Source: Lysobacterales bacterium (GTDB lineage: Bacteria > Pseudomonadota > Gammaproteobacteria > Xanthomonadales > Marinicellaceae). From it: a DNA stretch of 14,158 nucleotides. Shown here in pieces: positions 5,203-12,805 of this stretch. The stretch lies in assembly GCA_026990095.1 (NCBI GenBank), contig JALSIL010000380.1, forward strand, positions 1-14,158, in the 5' to 3' direction. Made by a program: the position numbers and the translations under genes. How positions within the stretch are numbered: the first letter of the stretch is position 1; each line of letters opens with the position of its first letter. The notes below the pieces were generated by a model. That model was not told the DNA's origin. It saw only the letters and a list, made by a program, of their open reading frames with translations, and searched no databases.

Positions 5203-8139
5203 TTAGAAACGTTTTGTAACTGAAAAATACCATCTCTGACCCGCACCATCATAGTAAGCAGGACTAAAGCTATTTGCAAAAGCTAGTGCACTTAAAGGAG
5301 GTTGCTTATCAAATAGGTTTTGAACACCAAACATGAATGTTGTGTCGTAATCAGCTAATTGATATTGAGCCTGAATGTCATGATACGTAACACCACCAAC
5401 ATGCCTACGATCCAAGTCACCATTAGGGTTAGTTGGTTGACCATTCGCATCAACACCAGTACTTGCGTAAGTACACCACAAGAATCCATCAGGAACGGTA
5501 TTAACATCAATATTGTCATTTAAATCTGGGTCACAAGACTCTTCATACCCTGCAATGTAACGTGCTTGATAGTAAACAGACCAATCACCATAACTCCAGT
5601 TAAGACCTAGGTTAGACCTTAATCTAAATAGGTTTTGACCTGTTCCTCTATGAACCAATGCATCTGTATCAGTCGTGCCAGGTACTACCCCTCCATTATT
5701 AAAGAAGCTATTTAGTTCTGTCAAACCACCACCTGCATTAACTACAGTGGTTTTATATTCATCAGTGTATGAATTGTCCCAATTTACGGAAAATAAACCG
5801 TAGTCTGTATCAAACTGATAGGTAGTTACAAAGTCAAAGCCACTCACTGTTAGTTGGTTAGCATTTGTAGTGAAATCTCTTATATCAGTTATAAAACCCG
5901 ATGGATCACGATCCATTAAATTACACAAACCGTTAATATTATCTGCAGCACAAGATTGAAGAATTGTAGCTGCTCCAACAGTTGTAATTACATTATCAAT
6001 CTGGATGTTATAATAATCAAAAGTGAAAACTAAGCCATCTATCATATTTGGTTCATAAACCAAACCTAAGGTATAACTTTCTGCAGTCTCAGGCGTTAAG
6101 TTTGTATTTCCACCTTGCGTAATTCTGATTTGTGAATTAGCTTGTTGATAAATTCCTGGAACACCCGCACAACCTGGTAGCGTTCCTTCTTGACCAGGCA
6201 CGTTGTTAGGGTTTGTATCTGGAGCACCGTCACCATCTGTATCTATACCATTACAAGGATCTGTCAAGTCAGGGAATGAGTCTCTTTGCCCTAAGAAAGC
6301 TTCAAAAATACTTGGTGCCCTAAACGCTTCAGAATAAGTGGCACGAACCAACAAATCTTCAAATGGCTTCCAACGTAAACCAACTTTTGTACTCGTGTTT
6401 GATCCAAAATTATCATAGTCAGAATAACGGGCAGCTACACTCAACTCTAATATCTCAGCACCAGGCATATCTGCCAATAATGGAACGTTAAATTCAGCAT
6501 AAAACTCATTTACCAGATAAGAACCATTTGTTGGCTGTGCCGCGTTACCACTTGTTGAACCAGAAACAATCAAAGCATCTGGTTGTGTAAAGCCTGAATG
6601 TCTTCTGTGTTCATAACCAGCAGCAAAGCCTAGAGGACCGGCGGGTAATTCAGCTAATTCACTCGAAACAACCCCTGTATAAGAAAGCAGTTTTGTTTGA
6701 GAATTACTCTGTGCAATAAATGTTATATAGTCTAACATTGGCTGAGTTATTGATCCTTCACCACCAAACAAGTTTAATGGAACACAATCACCAACACAGT
6801 TGTTGCCTAAAGCCGTAGTTACTCTGTCTGTGTTTAACAAGCCTTCAGTAACAGTAAGTTGATCATTCTGATTAAATGTATAATTTGCTGACCAATCCCA
6901 ACCTGTACCCGCATCAATATAGCCTTCAAAACCTAAACTATAATAGTAAGTGTCACTTGTTTGTTGGAATTTACGATTGCCTTGCTCAATCATTCTTCTG
7001 CCTAAAAGCAGCAGACCAGAATCTGAATAGGTAGGCGTTAAGTCCACACCGTATGGGTTATAAGGGTTATTACCACCAACACCAATCAAGTCGCCGTTCC
7101 CGTTCGTGCCTCCAAAAAGTCCGATAAACAGTGGTGTTGGAGCTAAAAACTGAGCAGATTGACGACGATTATATAGTGCTTCTGAACTAAAGGAAATATT
7201 GTCAGTTAACTGATATTTACCTTGAACATATATCGATGTTCTTTCTTGAGGCGTTAATAAGTAATTATCTGGTGCATAGTTAAATCTTGTTGCATTTGTA
7301 AATGGAATCAAGTCAGGGTCATTTGGCGTATTAAATCCATTTGAACCTGGTGTAGTCGTTGCATTAACAAAACCACCATCTGGATCAAAAATTATAAAAC
7401 GACCTTGAGGCGTACCCGAACTACCTTGCGTATTACCTGTTCCAAAAGTTGGGTCTTTTGATATTTCACGATCACCTGCCCATATTGGATCAGTTTTAGT
7501 ATAGGAAGCATCAAAAAACACACTGCCTTTTTCCGAATTAGTGCCCATGGAAATATTGTAAGTTTGACCTGCACCATCACCTTCCGTTGTCTGTCCAAAG
7601 TAGGCAGTGGCTTCTATCCCTTCATAGTCTGTACGAGTTATTACATTAATTACACCAGCAATTGCGTCAGAACCATAAACAGCTGAGGCACCATCTTTTA
7701 GTACGTCAATTCTTTCAATTATAGCTATTGGAATGGTAGTAAAATCTGCAGAGCCAGCAATCGATGTTGCCCAACGCTTACCATTTACTAAAACGAGCAC
7801 TCTATTTGAACCTAAGTTTCTTAAGTCAACCTGAATAGCTCCATTACCACCATTGTTATTAGTTAAGTTCAACGAGGCACCAGCTGAAGGAATTTGTCTT
7901 AGCAAATCACCTACATTAGTTAGTCCAGATCTTGCGATATCTTCTCTATCTATTGAAAATACTGGAGCTGCGGTTTCTAAATCAGTTGAACGAATATGCG
8001 AACCAGTCGTTACTACACGCTCTAGCTCTACTTTTTCTTCGCCTTCTTCAGCAGCCATAACAGAGTTTCCAGCCATAATAGCTCCTGTCATAAGTGCTGT
8101 TTTAATAGCAAAATACATTGGATTACGTTTATTTTTCAT
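5203..8139 (-). CDS. TonB-dependent outer-membrane receptor
   Basis: A 978-residue TonB-dependent transporter of the outer membrane, energised by TonB-ExbB-ExbD; the ligand is not readable from sequence. Residues 1-29 are a Sec signal peptide (likely cleavage after VMA). The plug domain (about 40-170) shows RVVTTGSHIR, IARSGLTNVGDLLRQIPS, RNLGSNRVLVLVNGKRW and RIDVLKDGASAVYGSDAIAGVINVIT. The beta-barrel follows, with SEAFRAPS and a C-terminus ending in phenylalanine (WYFSVTKRF), as expected for BAM recognition. Extracellular loops hold cysteine pairs (C448/C452, C629/C657). Residues 633-641 (DTDGDGAPD) look like a calcium-binding thrombospondin-type-3 motif. A TAGGAG Shine-Dalgarno at 8150-8155 precedes the ATG by 10 bases. 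It is followed by a strong terminator and then by oxygenase and sulfotransferase genes on the same strand. Confidence 0.95.
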   Translation of the reverse strand: MKNKRNPMYFAIKTALMTGAIMAGNSVMAAEEGEEKVELERVVTTGSHIRSTDLETAAPVFSIDREDIARSGLTNVGDLLRQIPSAGASLNLTNNNGGNGAIQVDLRNLGSNRVLVLVNGKRWATSIAGSADFTTIPIAIIERIDVLKDGASAVYGSDAIAGVINVITRTDYEGIEATAYFGQTTEGDGAGQTYNISMGTNSEKGSVFFDASYTKTDPIWAGDREISKDPTFGTGNTQGSSGTPQGRFIIFDPDGGFVNATTTPGSNGFNTPNDPDLIPFTNATRFNYAPDNYLLTPQERTSIYVQGKYQLTDNISFSSEALYNRRQSAQFLAPTPLFIGLFGGTNGNGDLIGVGGNNPYNPYGVDLTPTYSDSGLLLLGRRMIEQGNRKFQQTSDTYYYSLGFEGYIDAGTGWDWSANYTFNQNDQLTVTEGLLNTDRVTTALGNNCVGDCVPLNLFGGEGSITQPMLDYITFIAQSNSQTKLLSYTGVVSSELAELPAGPLGFAAGYEHRRHSGFTQPDALIVSGSTSGNAAQPTNGSYLVNEFYAEFNVPLLADMPGAEILELSVAARYSDYDNFGSNTSTKVGLRWKPFEDLLVRATYSEAFRAPSIFEAFLGQRDSFPDLTDPCNGIDTDGDGAPDTNPNNVPGQEGTLPGCAGVPGIYQQANSQIRITQGGNTNLTPETAESYTLGLVYEPNMIDGLVFTFDYYNIQIDNVITTVGAATILQSCAADNINGLCNLMDRDPSGFITDIRDFTTNANQLTVSGFDFVTTYQFDTDYGLFSVNWDNSYTDEYKTTVVNAGGGLTELNSFFNNGGVVPGTTDTDALVHRGTGQNLFRLRSNLGLNWSYGDWSVYYQARYIAGYEESCDPDLNDNIDVNTVPDGFLWCTYASTGVDANGQPTNPNGDLDRRHVGGVTYHDIQAQYQLADYDTTFMFGVQNLFDKQPPLSALAFANSFSPAYYDGAGQRWYFSVTKRF

Positions 8140-8232
8140 CTACATTTTTCTCCTAGCCTTATTGGGCAAAAAGTGTTTATTATTTAATTCACTCCATGAG
8201 TATTTTTTAAGGATTCCTTTCCTCATTTTTCG

Positions 8233-8261
8233 AGTATACCAAGAAAATAACAAAATTTTAA
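8233..8261 (-). promoter_or_regulatory. Putative extended -10 promoter of the TonB receptor gene
   Basis: On the minus strand TATACT (8233-8238) is preceded by TGG, giving the extended -10 form TGnTATACT. A weak -35, TTAAAA, lies 17 bases further upstream (8256-8261). It would give a leader of roughly 90 bases before the ATG at 8139. The 8140-8308 gap is otherwise very AT-rich and shows no further clear site. Confidence 0.5.
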
Positions 8262-8308
8262 CTTATTTTTACTTATTTTATAATTATTTTTAATGCAACA
8301 TATTATCC

Positions 8309-8800
8309 CTACAGAATAACATGGGTCACTTTTCTGCATCCAAGCCACATAAAGATTACCAACAATTGCTTAATTAACCATGAAAATATTAACCCTGAGA
8401 TAAATCCCAATACATGCGCTTGTTTTAATGAGTGCCATACAATGCTTTGGGTTTGGTGTTGTTTTTCTGAAAAAAGAAACACATAGACGAATAAACTTAC
8501 AATTATTAATGATGCTTTTTTAACTTTTTTTTGTTCAAGCAATTGGTAACAGGCCAAACCAATTAAGGCGTAATTACAGCCTGAAAAACCTGCGTAATAC
8601 CGAACATTAGACAGGAGTAAATAACCATCAACTGTGGCTATGGCTATTAAACAAACACTGAGTTTTTGTTTAGCATTTGCAGGAATAAGGTACAGCAGCA
8701 AAATTAATGCCATTAAATTTAAGCCCAAATGCATCCAGTCATAATGGTAAAAATGGGCTGTGATTAATTGCCACCAGTGAAAATCATTGGCTTGGTACAT
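8309..8800 (-). CDS. rrtA: Rhombosortase-like rhomboid intramembrane protease, lacking TM1
   Basis: A 163-residue membrane protein of the rhomboid family, most like rhombosortases, the enzymes thought to process GlyGly-CTERM proteins. The loop-1/TM2 signature is present (WWQLITAHFYH, then WMHLGLNLMAL). The catalytic serine is S73 in AGFSGCNYALIG and the catalytic histidine H129 in AHVLGFISGL. At least five hydrophobic segments follow the start. The odd point is the N-terminus: rhombosortases normally have a membrane helix before the WWxLxT loop, but here only eight residues precede it, and a stop codon (8834-8836) lies just upstream in frame with no other ATG, GTG or TTG between. It overlaps by 17 bases the end of the lipoprotein gene whose GG tail it presumably cleaves. 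Either it functions without TM1, is supplied TM1 by a frameshift from the lipoprotein tail, or is degenerate. Confidence 0.8.
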   Translation of the reverse strand: MYQANDFHWWQLITAHFYHYDWMHLGLNLMALILLLYLIPANAKQKLSVCLIAIATVDGYLLLSNVRYYAGFSGCNYALIGLACYQLLEQKKVKKASLIIVSLFVYVFLFSEKQHQTQSIVWHSLKQAHVLGFISGLIFSWLIKQLLVIFMWLGCRKVTHVIL

Positions 8801-9626
8801 GATTTTTTCTTGTTTGGTGGGCTTTGTGTAGCGTTATTGCGATTAATGCAAACAATAACATTAGTGAAACAGAGCCTCCAGTATATCCCTGACGGTAATT
8901 CACTTTTATATTTTCATTGGCTTCTTTGTTTCGCAATCTTTGCTCAAATTTATCCAATGCTAAAACTAAGTTTTCTTGCATCTGTGCCATGGCTATTTCA
9001 AATTCTTGATTTTGTTTGTCTCTAAAGGCTTTTTTATGTTTGGGAAAGGAAACTCGTTTGTTTTGTGAGGTACTTGTGCCTGCTGCACGAAACAATATGC
9101 TCTGTGAATTGACATCGACAACGGCTAAGTCCATTAAGGTATTAACGTTGTAATCGGTTCCATGAAAAATATAGGCACCAACAATGGTTAAATATGAGAG
9201 GCTTAATAGGTTTTCTTGGCTGTTAAGTAATTGGTCATAAGAAACCAAAGCGATAACGTCTAAGTTGTAGAGTGTTTTGATTTGTTGTAATGTTGAGTAG
9301 CCTTGATTGCTTTGGAGGTACAGTTCTGGAATTATTGTGATTCTATCCACGTATTCTTTCTTCTCAAATGCATTTTTGACGTTTTCTAATAATTTGTTTT
9401 TGGTGACAGGTGAAATGATGGTGGTTGTTCGTTTATCTGGAATAAATGCCAAACCCACATTTAAAGGCAGATTTAAAACGGGATTTGTTTTATCAGTTAA
9501 GGGCAACTTTCCATCAGGGTACAGAAATTGAACCAACGAAGTTGAACGTGTGTGTCGCTGCCTGTATTCTCCCATGAGGCAGCCACTTAGGGAAAGCAGG
9601 GTTAATAATAAAATAATTTGTCGCAA
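8784..9626 (-). CDS. GlyGly-CTERM (rhombotarget) lipoprotein
   Basis: A 280-residue lipoprotein: residues 1-15 form a signal peptide ending in the lipobox LSGC with the lipidated C16. The body is mainly soluble and resembles the rhombotarget lipoprotein family (early segment STSLVQFLYPDGK). The C-terminus is a GlyGly-CTERM sorting signal: G250-G251 in TGGSVS, a hydrophobic stretch to about residue 266 and then basic residues (KAHQTRK). Such tails are removed by rhombosortase, whose gene starts inside this one. Translation starts at a TTG (9624-9626), supported by AGGAGA at 9632-9637, five bases away, and by the signal peptide beginning right there. The biochemical role is unknown; the mature protein would first be anchored at both ends and then by lipid alone after cleavage. 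Confidence 0.88.
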   Translation of the reverse strand: MRQIILLLTLLSLSGCLMGEYRQRHTRSTSLVQFLYPDGKLPLTDKTNPVLNLPLNVGLAFIPDKRTTTIISPVTKNKLLENVKNAFEKKEYVDRITIIPELYLQSNQGYSTLQQIKTLYNLDVIALVSYDQLLNSQENLLSLSYLTIVGAYIFHGTDYNVNTLMDLAVVDVNSQSILFRAAGTSTSQNKRVSFPKHKKAFRDKQNQEFEIAMAQMQENLVLALDKFEQRLRNKEANENIKVNYRQGYTGGSVSLMLLFALIAITLHKAHQTRKNHVPSQ

Positions 9627-9631
9627 AGGTC

Positions 9632-9637
9632 TCTCCT
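9632..9637 (-). promoter_or_regulatory. Shine-Dalgarno site that fixes the TTG start of the lipoprotein
   Basis: AGGAGA on the minus strand, five bases before TTG at 9624-9626. No ATG near the signal peptide offers a better start. Confidence 0.75.
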
Positions 9638-9701
9638 AATATTAATGGAGTATGCATCATCATTTATTCACGCACAGCTTTCAATAATTAATAATTTAAG
9701 T

Positions 9702-9744
9702 GCATATAAGTAACCTAGAGTATCAATTAGTTATACTTTTATGC
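9702..9744 (-). repeat. Inverted repeat across the mscS-like stop codon
   Basis: GCATA-t-AAGTA (9702-9712) pairs with TACTT-t-TATGC (9734-9744) with one mismatch, enclosing a 21-base loop, and the stop codon (9739-9741) lies inside the right arm. The stem is AT-rich and no clean T-run follows on the minus strand, so it is at best a weak terminator or an RNA 3' stabiliser for the hemL operon. Confidence 0.4.
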
Positions 9745-10854
9745 GTTTGGTTGGGAATTATCGGGGTTGAATTCTGAGTTTTTATTTTCCACTTCTATTA
9801 ATGTTTCGCCAATGGCTTGATGGGTTATAGGGGTGGAAAGCGACAAATTAAACTCATCTTGCAAATCAAATGCCACACGATTGATGGCGTATTTTGCGGC
9901 TTTGAGTTGGTAGATATTATCCAACGGATAGTGCAGTCGCCATAAAATAGCATGGTCACCGGCTTCAATAAGTGAAACTTTAGGCTTTTTTTCTATGTTT
10001 AAGGCACTGTTTTTTTCACACGCAACTTCCCAAACTTTTTCAAAGTAATCGTAAACAGTTTTTGCGGTGGAGGAATAGCCAATTTTGTACTCTATATAAT
10101 CATTCCAAGTGGTGCTTCCAGAACGGTTGAGAACTTCAATTTTGGTGTTACGAAGCTTGGCATTTGGGATGACAATCTTGTGCTTTTGCACTAAGTCGCG
10201 AAAGGTGGTTTGGGTGAGTGATACTTTACGTAAGATGGCTAAAATGTTGTATTCTGGAATGCGACAAACCACGCCCGGTTCGAGGTCGTTGTTGTAAAGG
10301 AGGATTAATCCATGCGCACTGTCAACAGCCCAGGCGTCTTTGGTGGCAAATAGTATAACTAATAACCCACCCAATACACCTGTGGCTTGCAACCAGTTGG
10401 TGACATTCCAGATGTTGACCAATAAAAGCACGGCAGCTATAAAAGTGATGGCAATAATTAGGATATGCATCATTTCAGATTTGTAGGTGCTGGCACTGAT
10501 TTCTTCACCATCGACCGTTTTTTCTTTGCCGTAATGCTGCAAAGCCCAAGCGTGGGAAAATTGGATAAACAGGTAAGAGATAAGAAACACCAAGCCTGTT
10601 TGCGACGCTTTGAGCAACCATTCGTTATCGTTGGATTTGCCATTAATAAAGGCATCAGCCACATAAATCATCAACAATAAAAAATTTAAAAAACGCAGCC
10701 AAAATATTCTTTTAGAATTTTTTTCTTCGTCATCTGTGGGTTTTACAATGTACTTAAAGATAACCCCCGAAAGTACGAAGAAAAGAATGTTCAATATAAT
10801 AGCTGTTTTGCCAAAATTTGAAAGGTGGTGGAAGTATTCTAGTATAAAGTTCAT
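9739..10854 (-). CDS. Divergent MscS-family mechanosensitive channel-like membrane protein
   Basis: A 371-residue protein with about five predicted membrane helices in residues 1-180, followed by a soluble beta domain, as in small-conductance mechanosensitive channels. The last helix and start of the beta domain (about 155-197) read WLQATGVLGGLLVILFATKD through to LEPGVVCRI. The beta domain carries LRKVSLTQTTFRD and the family-typical IPNAKLRNTKIEVLNRS (PN at 230-231). The pore helix lacks the regular Gly/Ala pattern of E. coli MscS. The ATG at 10854 is chosen over a more upstream in-frame start because AAGGAA (10861-10866) lies six bases before it and the upstream gene ends at 10865. It is the last gene of the hemL operon. 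Role in osmotic release or ion flux is inferred from the family only. Confidence 0.82.
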   Translation of the reverse strand: MNFILEYFHHLSNFGKTAIILNILFFVLSGVIFKYIVKPTDDEEKNSKRIFWLRFLNFLLLMIYVADAFINGKSNDNEWLLKASQTGLVFLISYLFIQFSHAWALQHYGKEKTVDGEEISASTYKSEMMHILIIAITFIAAVLLLVNIWNVTNWLQATGVLGGLLVILFATKDAWAVDSAHGLILLYNNDLEPGVVCRIPEYNILAILRKVSLTQTTFRDLVQKHKIVIPNAKLRNTKIEVLNRSGSTTWNDYIEYKIGYSSTAKTVYDYFEKVWEVACEKNSALNIEKKPKVSLIEAGDHAILWRLHYPLDNIYQLKAAKYAINRVAFDLQDEFNLSLSTPITHQAIGETLIEVENKNSEFNPDNSQPNA

Positions 10855-10860
10855 TGTTAT

Positions 10861-10866
10861 TTCCTT
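10861..10866 (-). promoter_or_regulatory. Shine-Dalgarno overlapping the upstream stop codon
   Basis: AAGGAA lies six bases before the ATG at 10854 and its first two bases belong to the TAA stop (10865-10867) of the DedA fusion gene. This fixes the start and suggests translational coupling. Confidence 0.75.
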
Positions 10867-12796
10867 ATGGTTCTTGTTGACGGATAAAATACTGATTGTT
10901 ATTGTAGTCAATTCTTAAGTTTTTGCTTGAATTTATGGATTGAATAAAGGCGTCAAGTGCCTTGTTATCAACAAAGTTTTTCCAGTAGGTTAAACCCAGC
11001 TTTTGATTAATTTTGTGCAGTGAAATATAACCTGCATAAACGGGTTGTTCAAAATTATTTATGGAAATGGGTTGTTGCCACAAATGCAAGGCTATTAAGT
11101 CCTGACTGTCGGCTTTTGTAAAAATCATGGATTCTATCTTACCATTGTTTGTGCTAGGAATAATGGCAATTTCATCACTGTTTTCATCTGTCGTTAAGGC
11201 TTTGAATACGTCTTTCCAGGCACTGGGCTTTAGAGTCGTCCAGTTTTGCTGAGCCAATTCCTTGCTTAATTCGGATAAATTTCCCATGTAATGGATAGAA
11301 AAAGCTTGTTTGGGGCGATTGAGCCAATCCGTGCGCTCCACAAGTTCACAATTTAACCATTGTTGCTCTGATAAAATTTTGTTAGTCAAGGGTTGAGTTT
11401 CTTTGAATTGTCCTGCAAAAAAGATAAGAACAAAAATTATTGCAATGCCTTGAAAGCTAAAAAATAGTGCGGAAATGGGCCAACCTAAAAATTGTTTGCG
11501 TGCACGCATGCGGTAGGCAATCGCAACCACTGATGCCCACAGAATGGAACTGAAGATTGAGATTAATACAACACCTAAACCCATTTGGTGGAAAAACAAC
11601 TGAGCAAAAGAAACCACAGCAATTAACAAAGTGGCTAAGGTATAAGGCCAAGAGCGCATTTTATGTGGTAAAGCACCAGATATAAGTGCTGCCCAAAAAG
11701 CGATAACAGTAATAAACCAGGTCAAGTGATGGTAGCCGAACCAGCTTTGGGTATTTTCGTGAGAAAAATAATTAATTAATAAGGAAAGAATATAACCAGT
11801 AATAACGACAAATGCCCAATGCCCTGCAGCGACACCTCTCTTGCGCCGAATTAACCATAAAAATACAATTATTGATGGAATTAAAATGGCCAAATCATGG
11901 GTAACTGACAGGATAAATAACATGACGGGTTCCGTCCAATCGGTATGAAATGCGAGCATAAAATTATCAACTTGCAAAGACCATGTGCTAACGGTTTGAC
12001 TGTTTAAACTAAAAAATAAAGCGGTAATTGTGATGGCAACAATAAAAGTGGCCATTAATGCCAAAGAACCTTTTTCAGGTTTTCGAGGGTCAATTAATCC
12101 AGCAGTTAGCTTGCCGATATGAGGGTGTTTTTGTGTCCATATCAAAGCATGGCTTAAGATGCGATGTGTGCGTGGTAATAAAAAGGCATATAACAAATGA
12201 ACAACCCAATAGACTAAGGCGAGGGTTGCCACAAAAATCAAAACTAAAATAGCGAGTTTTCCAGCCACTTTTGACATAACGCCCATGGCATTACCAAAGA
12301 GCATACCAGGCAACAAATAAAAAGGTGACCATAAGATTGCGGCAATGGTACTTATGGCAATGTATTTTTTGATTGGCATTTGCATCATGCCAGCAATAGC
12401 GGGGATAATTGGACGAACCAAGCCAACAAATCGCCCAACAAAAACACTCAATAACCCCCATTTTTTGAAAAATGATTGCCCTTGTTCAATCAATCGAGGG
12501 AATTTATACATGGGCCATATTTTCAATAACCTTTCTTTGTAATGATGCCCAATCCAAAAACTAATGCCGTCACCAACAAAGGCACCAATTGATGCCGTAA
12601 TCCATGCGAGTTTAAAATCAACGACGCCAAGCCCAATGAGAGTGCCCAGCCCAACAAGTAAGGCCGCACCTGGCAATAAGATGCCAACCAGCAATAAAGA
12701 TTCGCCAAAAGCGACGAGAAAAATCATCCAACCAGTGGCATGTGGGTGCAGTTGCACCCAATCCAAAACTGCTTGTAGCCAAGATGATTCGTCCAT
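10865..12796 (-). CDS. DedA / PAP2-like / LssY-C fusion membrane protein
   Basis: A 643-residue inner-membrane protein with three parts. Residues 1-200 are a DedA (VTT/SNARE-associated) domain, with E32 in the first re-entrant region, LLPGAALLVGLG and GRFVGLVRPIIPAIAG; DedA proteins are linked to lipid-carrier flipping and membrane homeostasis. Residues 245-430 have the membrane layout of a PAP2 lipid phosphatase. Residues about 480-643 are a soluble LssY-type C-terminal domain (IHYMG, LAQQNW, LHLWQQP). The PAP2 motifs are mostly lost: KX6RP is N342-X6-TQ, PSGH is GYHH (354-357), and SRX5HX3D is S396-F-X5-H403-X3-L407. Both histidines remain, but the arginines, lysine, serine and aspartate do not, so phosphatase activity is unlikely. 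It starts nine bases after hemL and precedes the mscS-like gene by ten bases. Confidence 0.87.
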   Translation of the reverse strand: MDESSWLQAVLDWVQLHPHATGWMIFLVAFGESLLLVGILLPGAALLVGLGTLIGLGVVDFKLAWITASIGAFVGDGISFWIGHHYKERLLKIWPMYKFPRLIEQGQSFFKKWGLLSVFVGRFVGLVRPIIPAIAGMMQMPIKKYIAISTIAAILWSPFYLLPGMLFGNAMGVMSKVAGKLAILVLIFVATLALVYWVVHLLYAFLLPRTHRILSHALIWTQKHPHIGKLTAGLIDPRKPEKGSLALMATFIVAITITALFFSLNSQTVSTWSLQVDNFMLAFHTDWTEPVMLFILSVTHDLAILIPSIIVFLWLIRRKRGVAAGHWAFVVITGYILSLLINYFSHENTQSWFGYHHLTWFITVIAFWAALISGALPHKMRSWPYTLATLLIAVVSFAQLFFHQMGLGVVLISIFSSILWASVVAIAYRMRARKQFLGWPISALFFSFQGIAIIFVLIFFAGQFKETQPLTNKILSEQQWLNCELVERTDWLNRPKQAFSIHYMGNLSELSKELAQQNWTTLKPSAWKDVFKALTTDENSDEIAIIPSTNNGKIESMIFTKADSQDLIALHLWQQPISINNFEQPVYAGYISLHKINQKLGLTYWKNFVDNKALDAFIQSINSSKNLRIDYNNNQYFIRQQEP

Positions 12797-12805
12797 TTCT
12801 TTGCC

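Noticed and set aside
7853..8293. A 146-residue plus-strand reading frame opposite the start of the receptor gene.
   Set aside because: It is the complement of the conserved signal-peptide and plug coding sequence and has no family resemblance of its own.
8295..8325. Possible hairpin at the rhombosortase stop as a terminator.
   Set aside because: Only an imperfect six-base AT-rich pairing is seen; it is not convincing.
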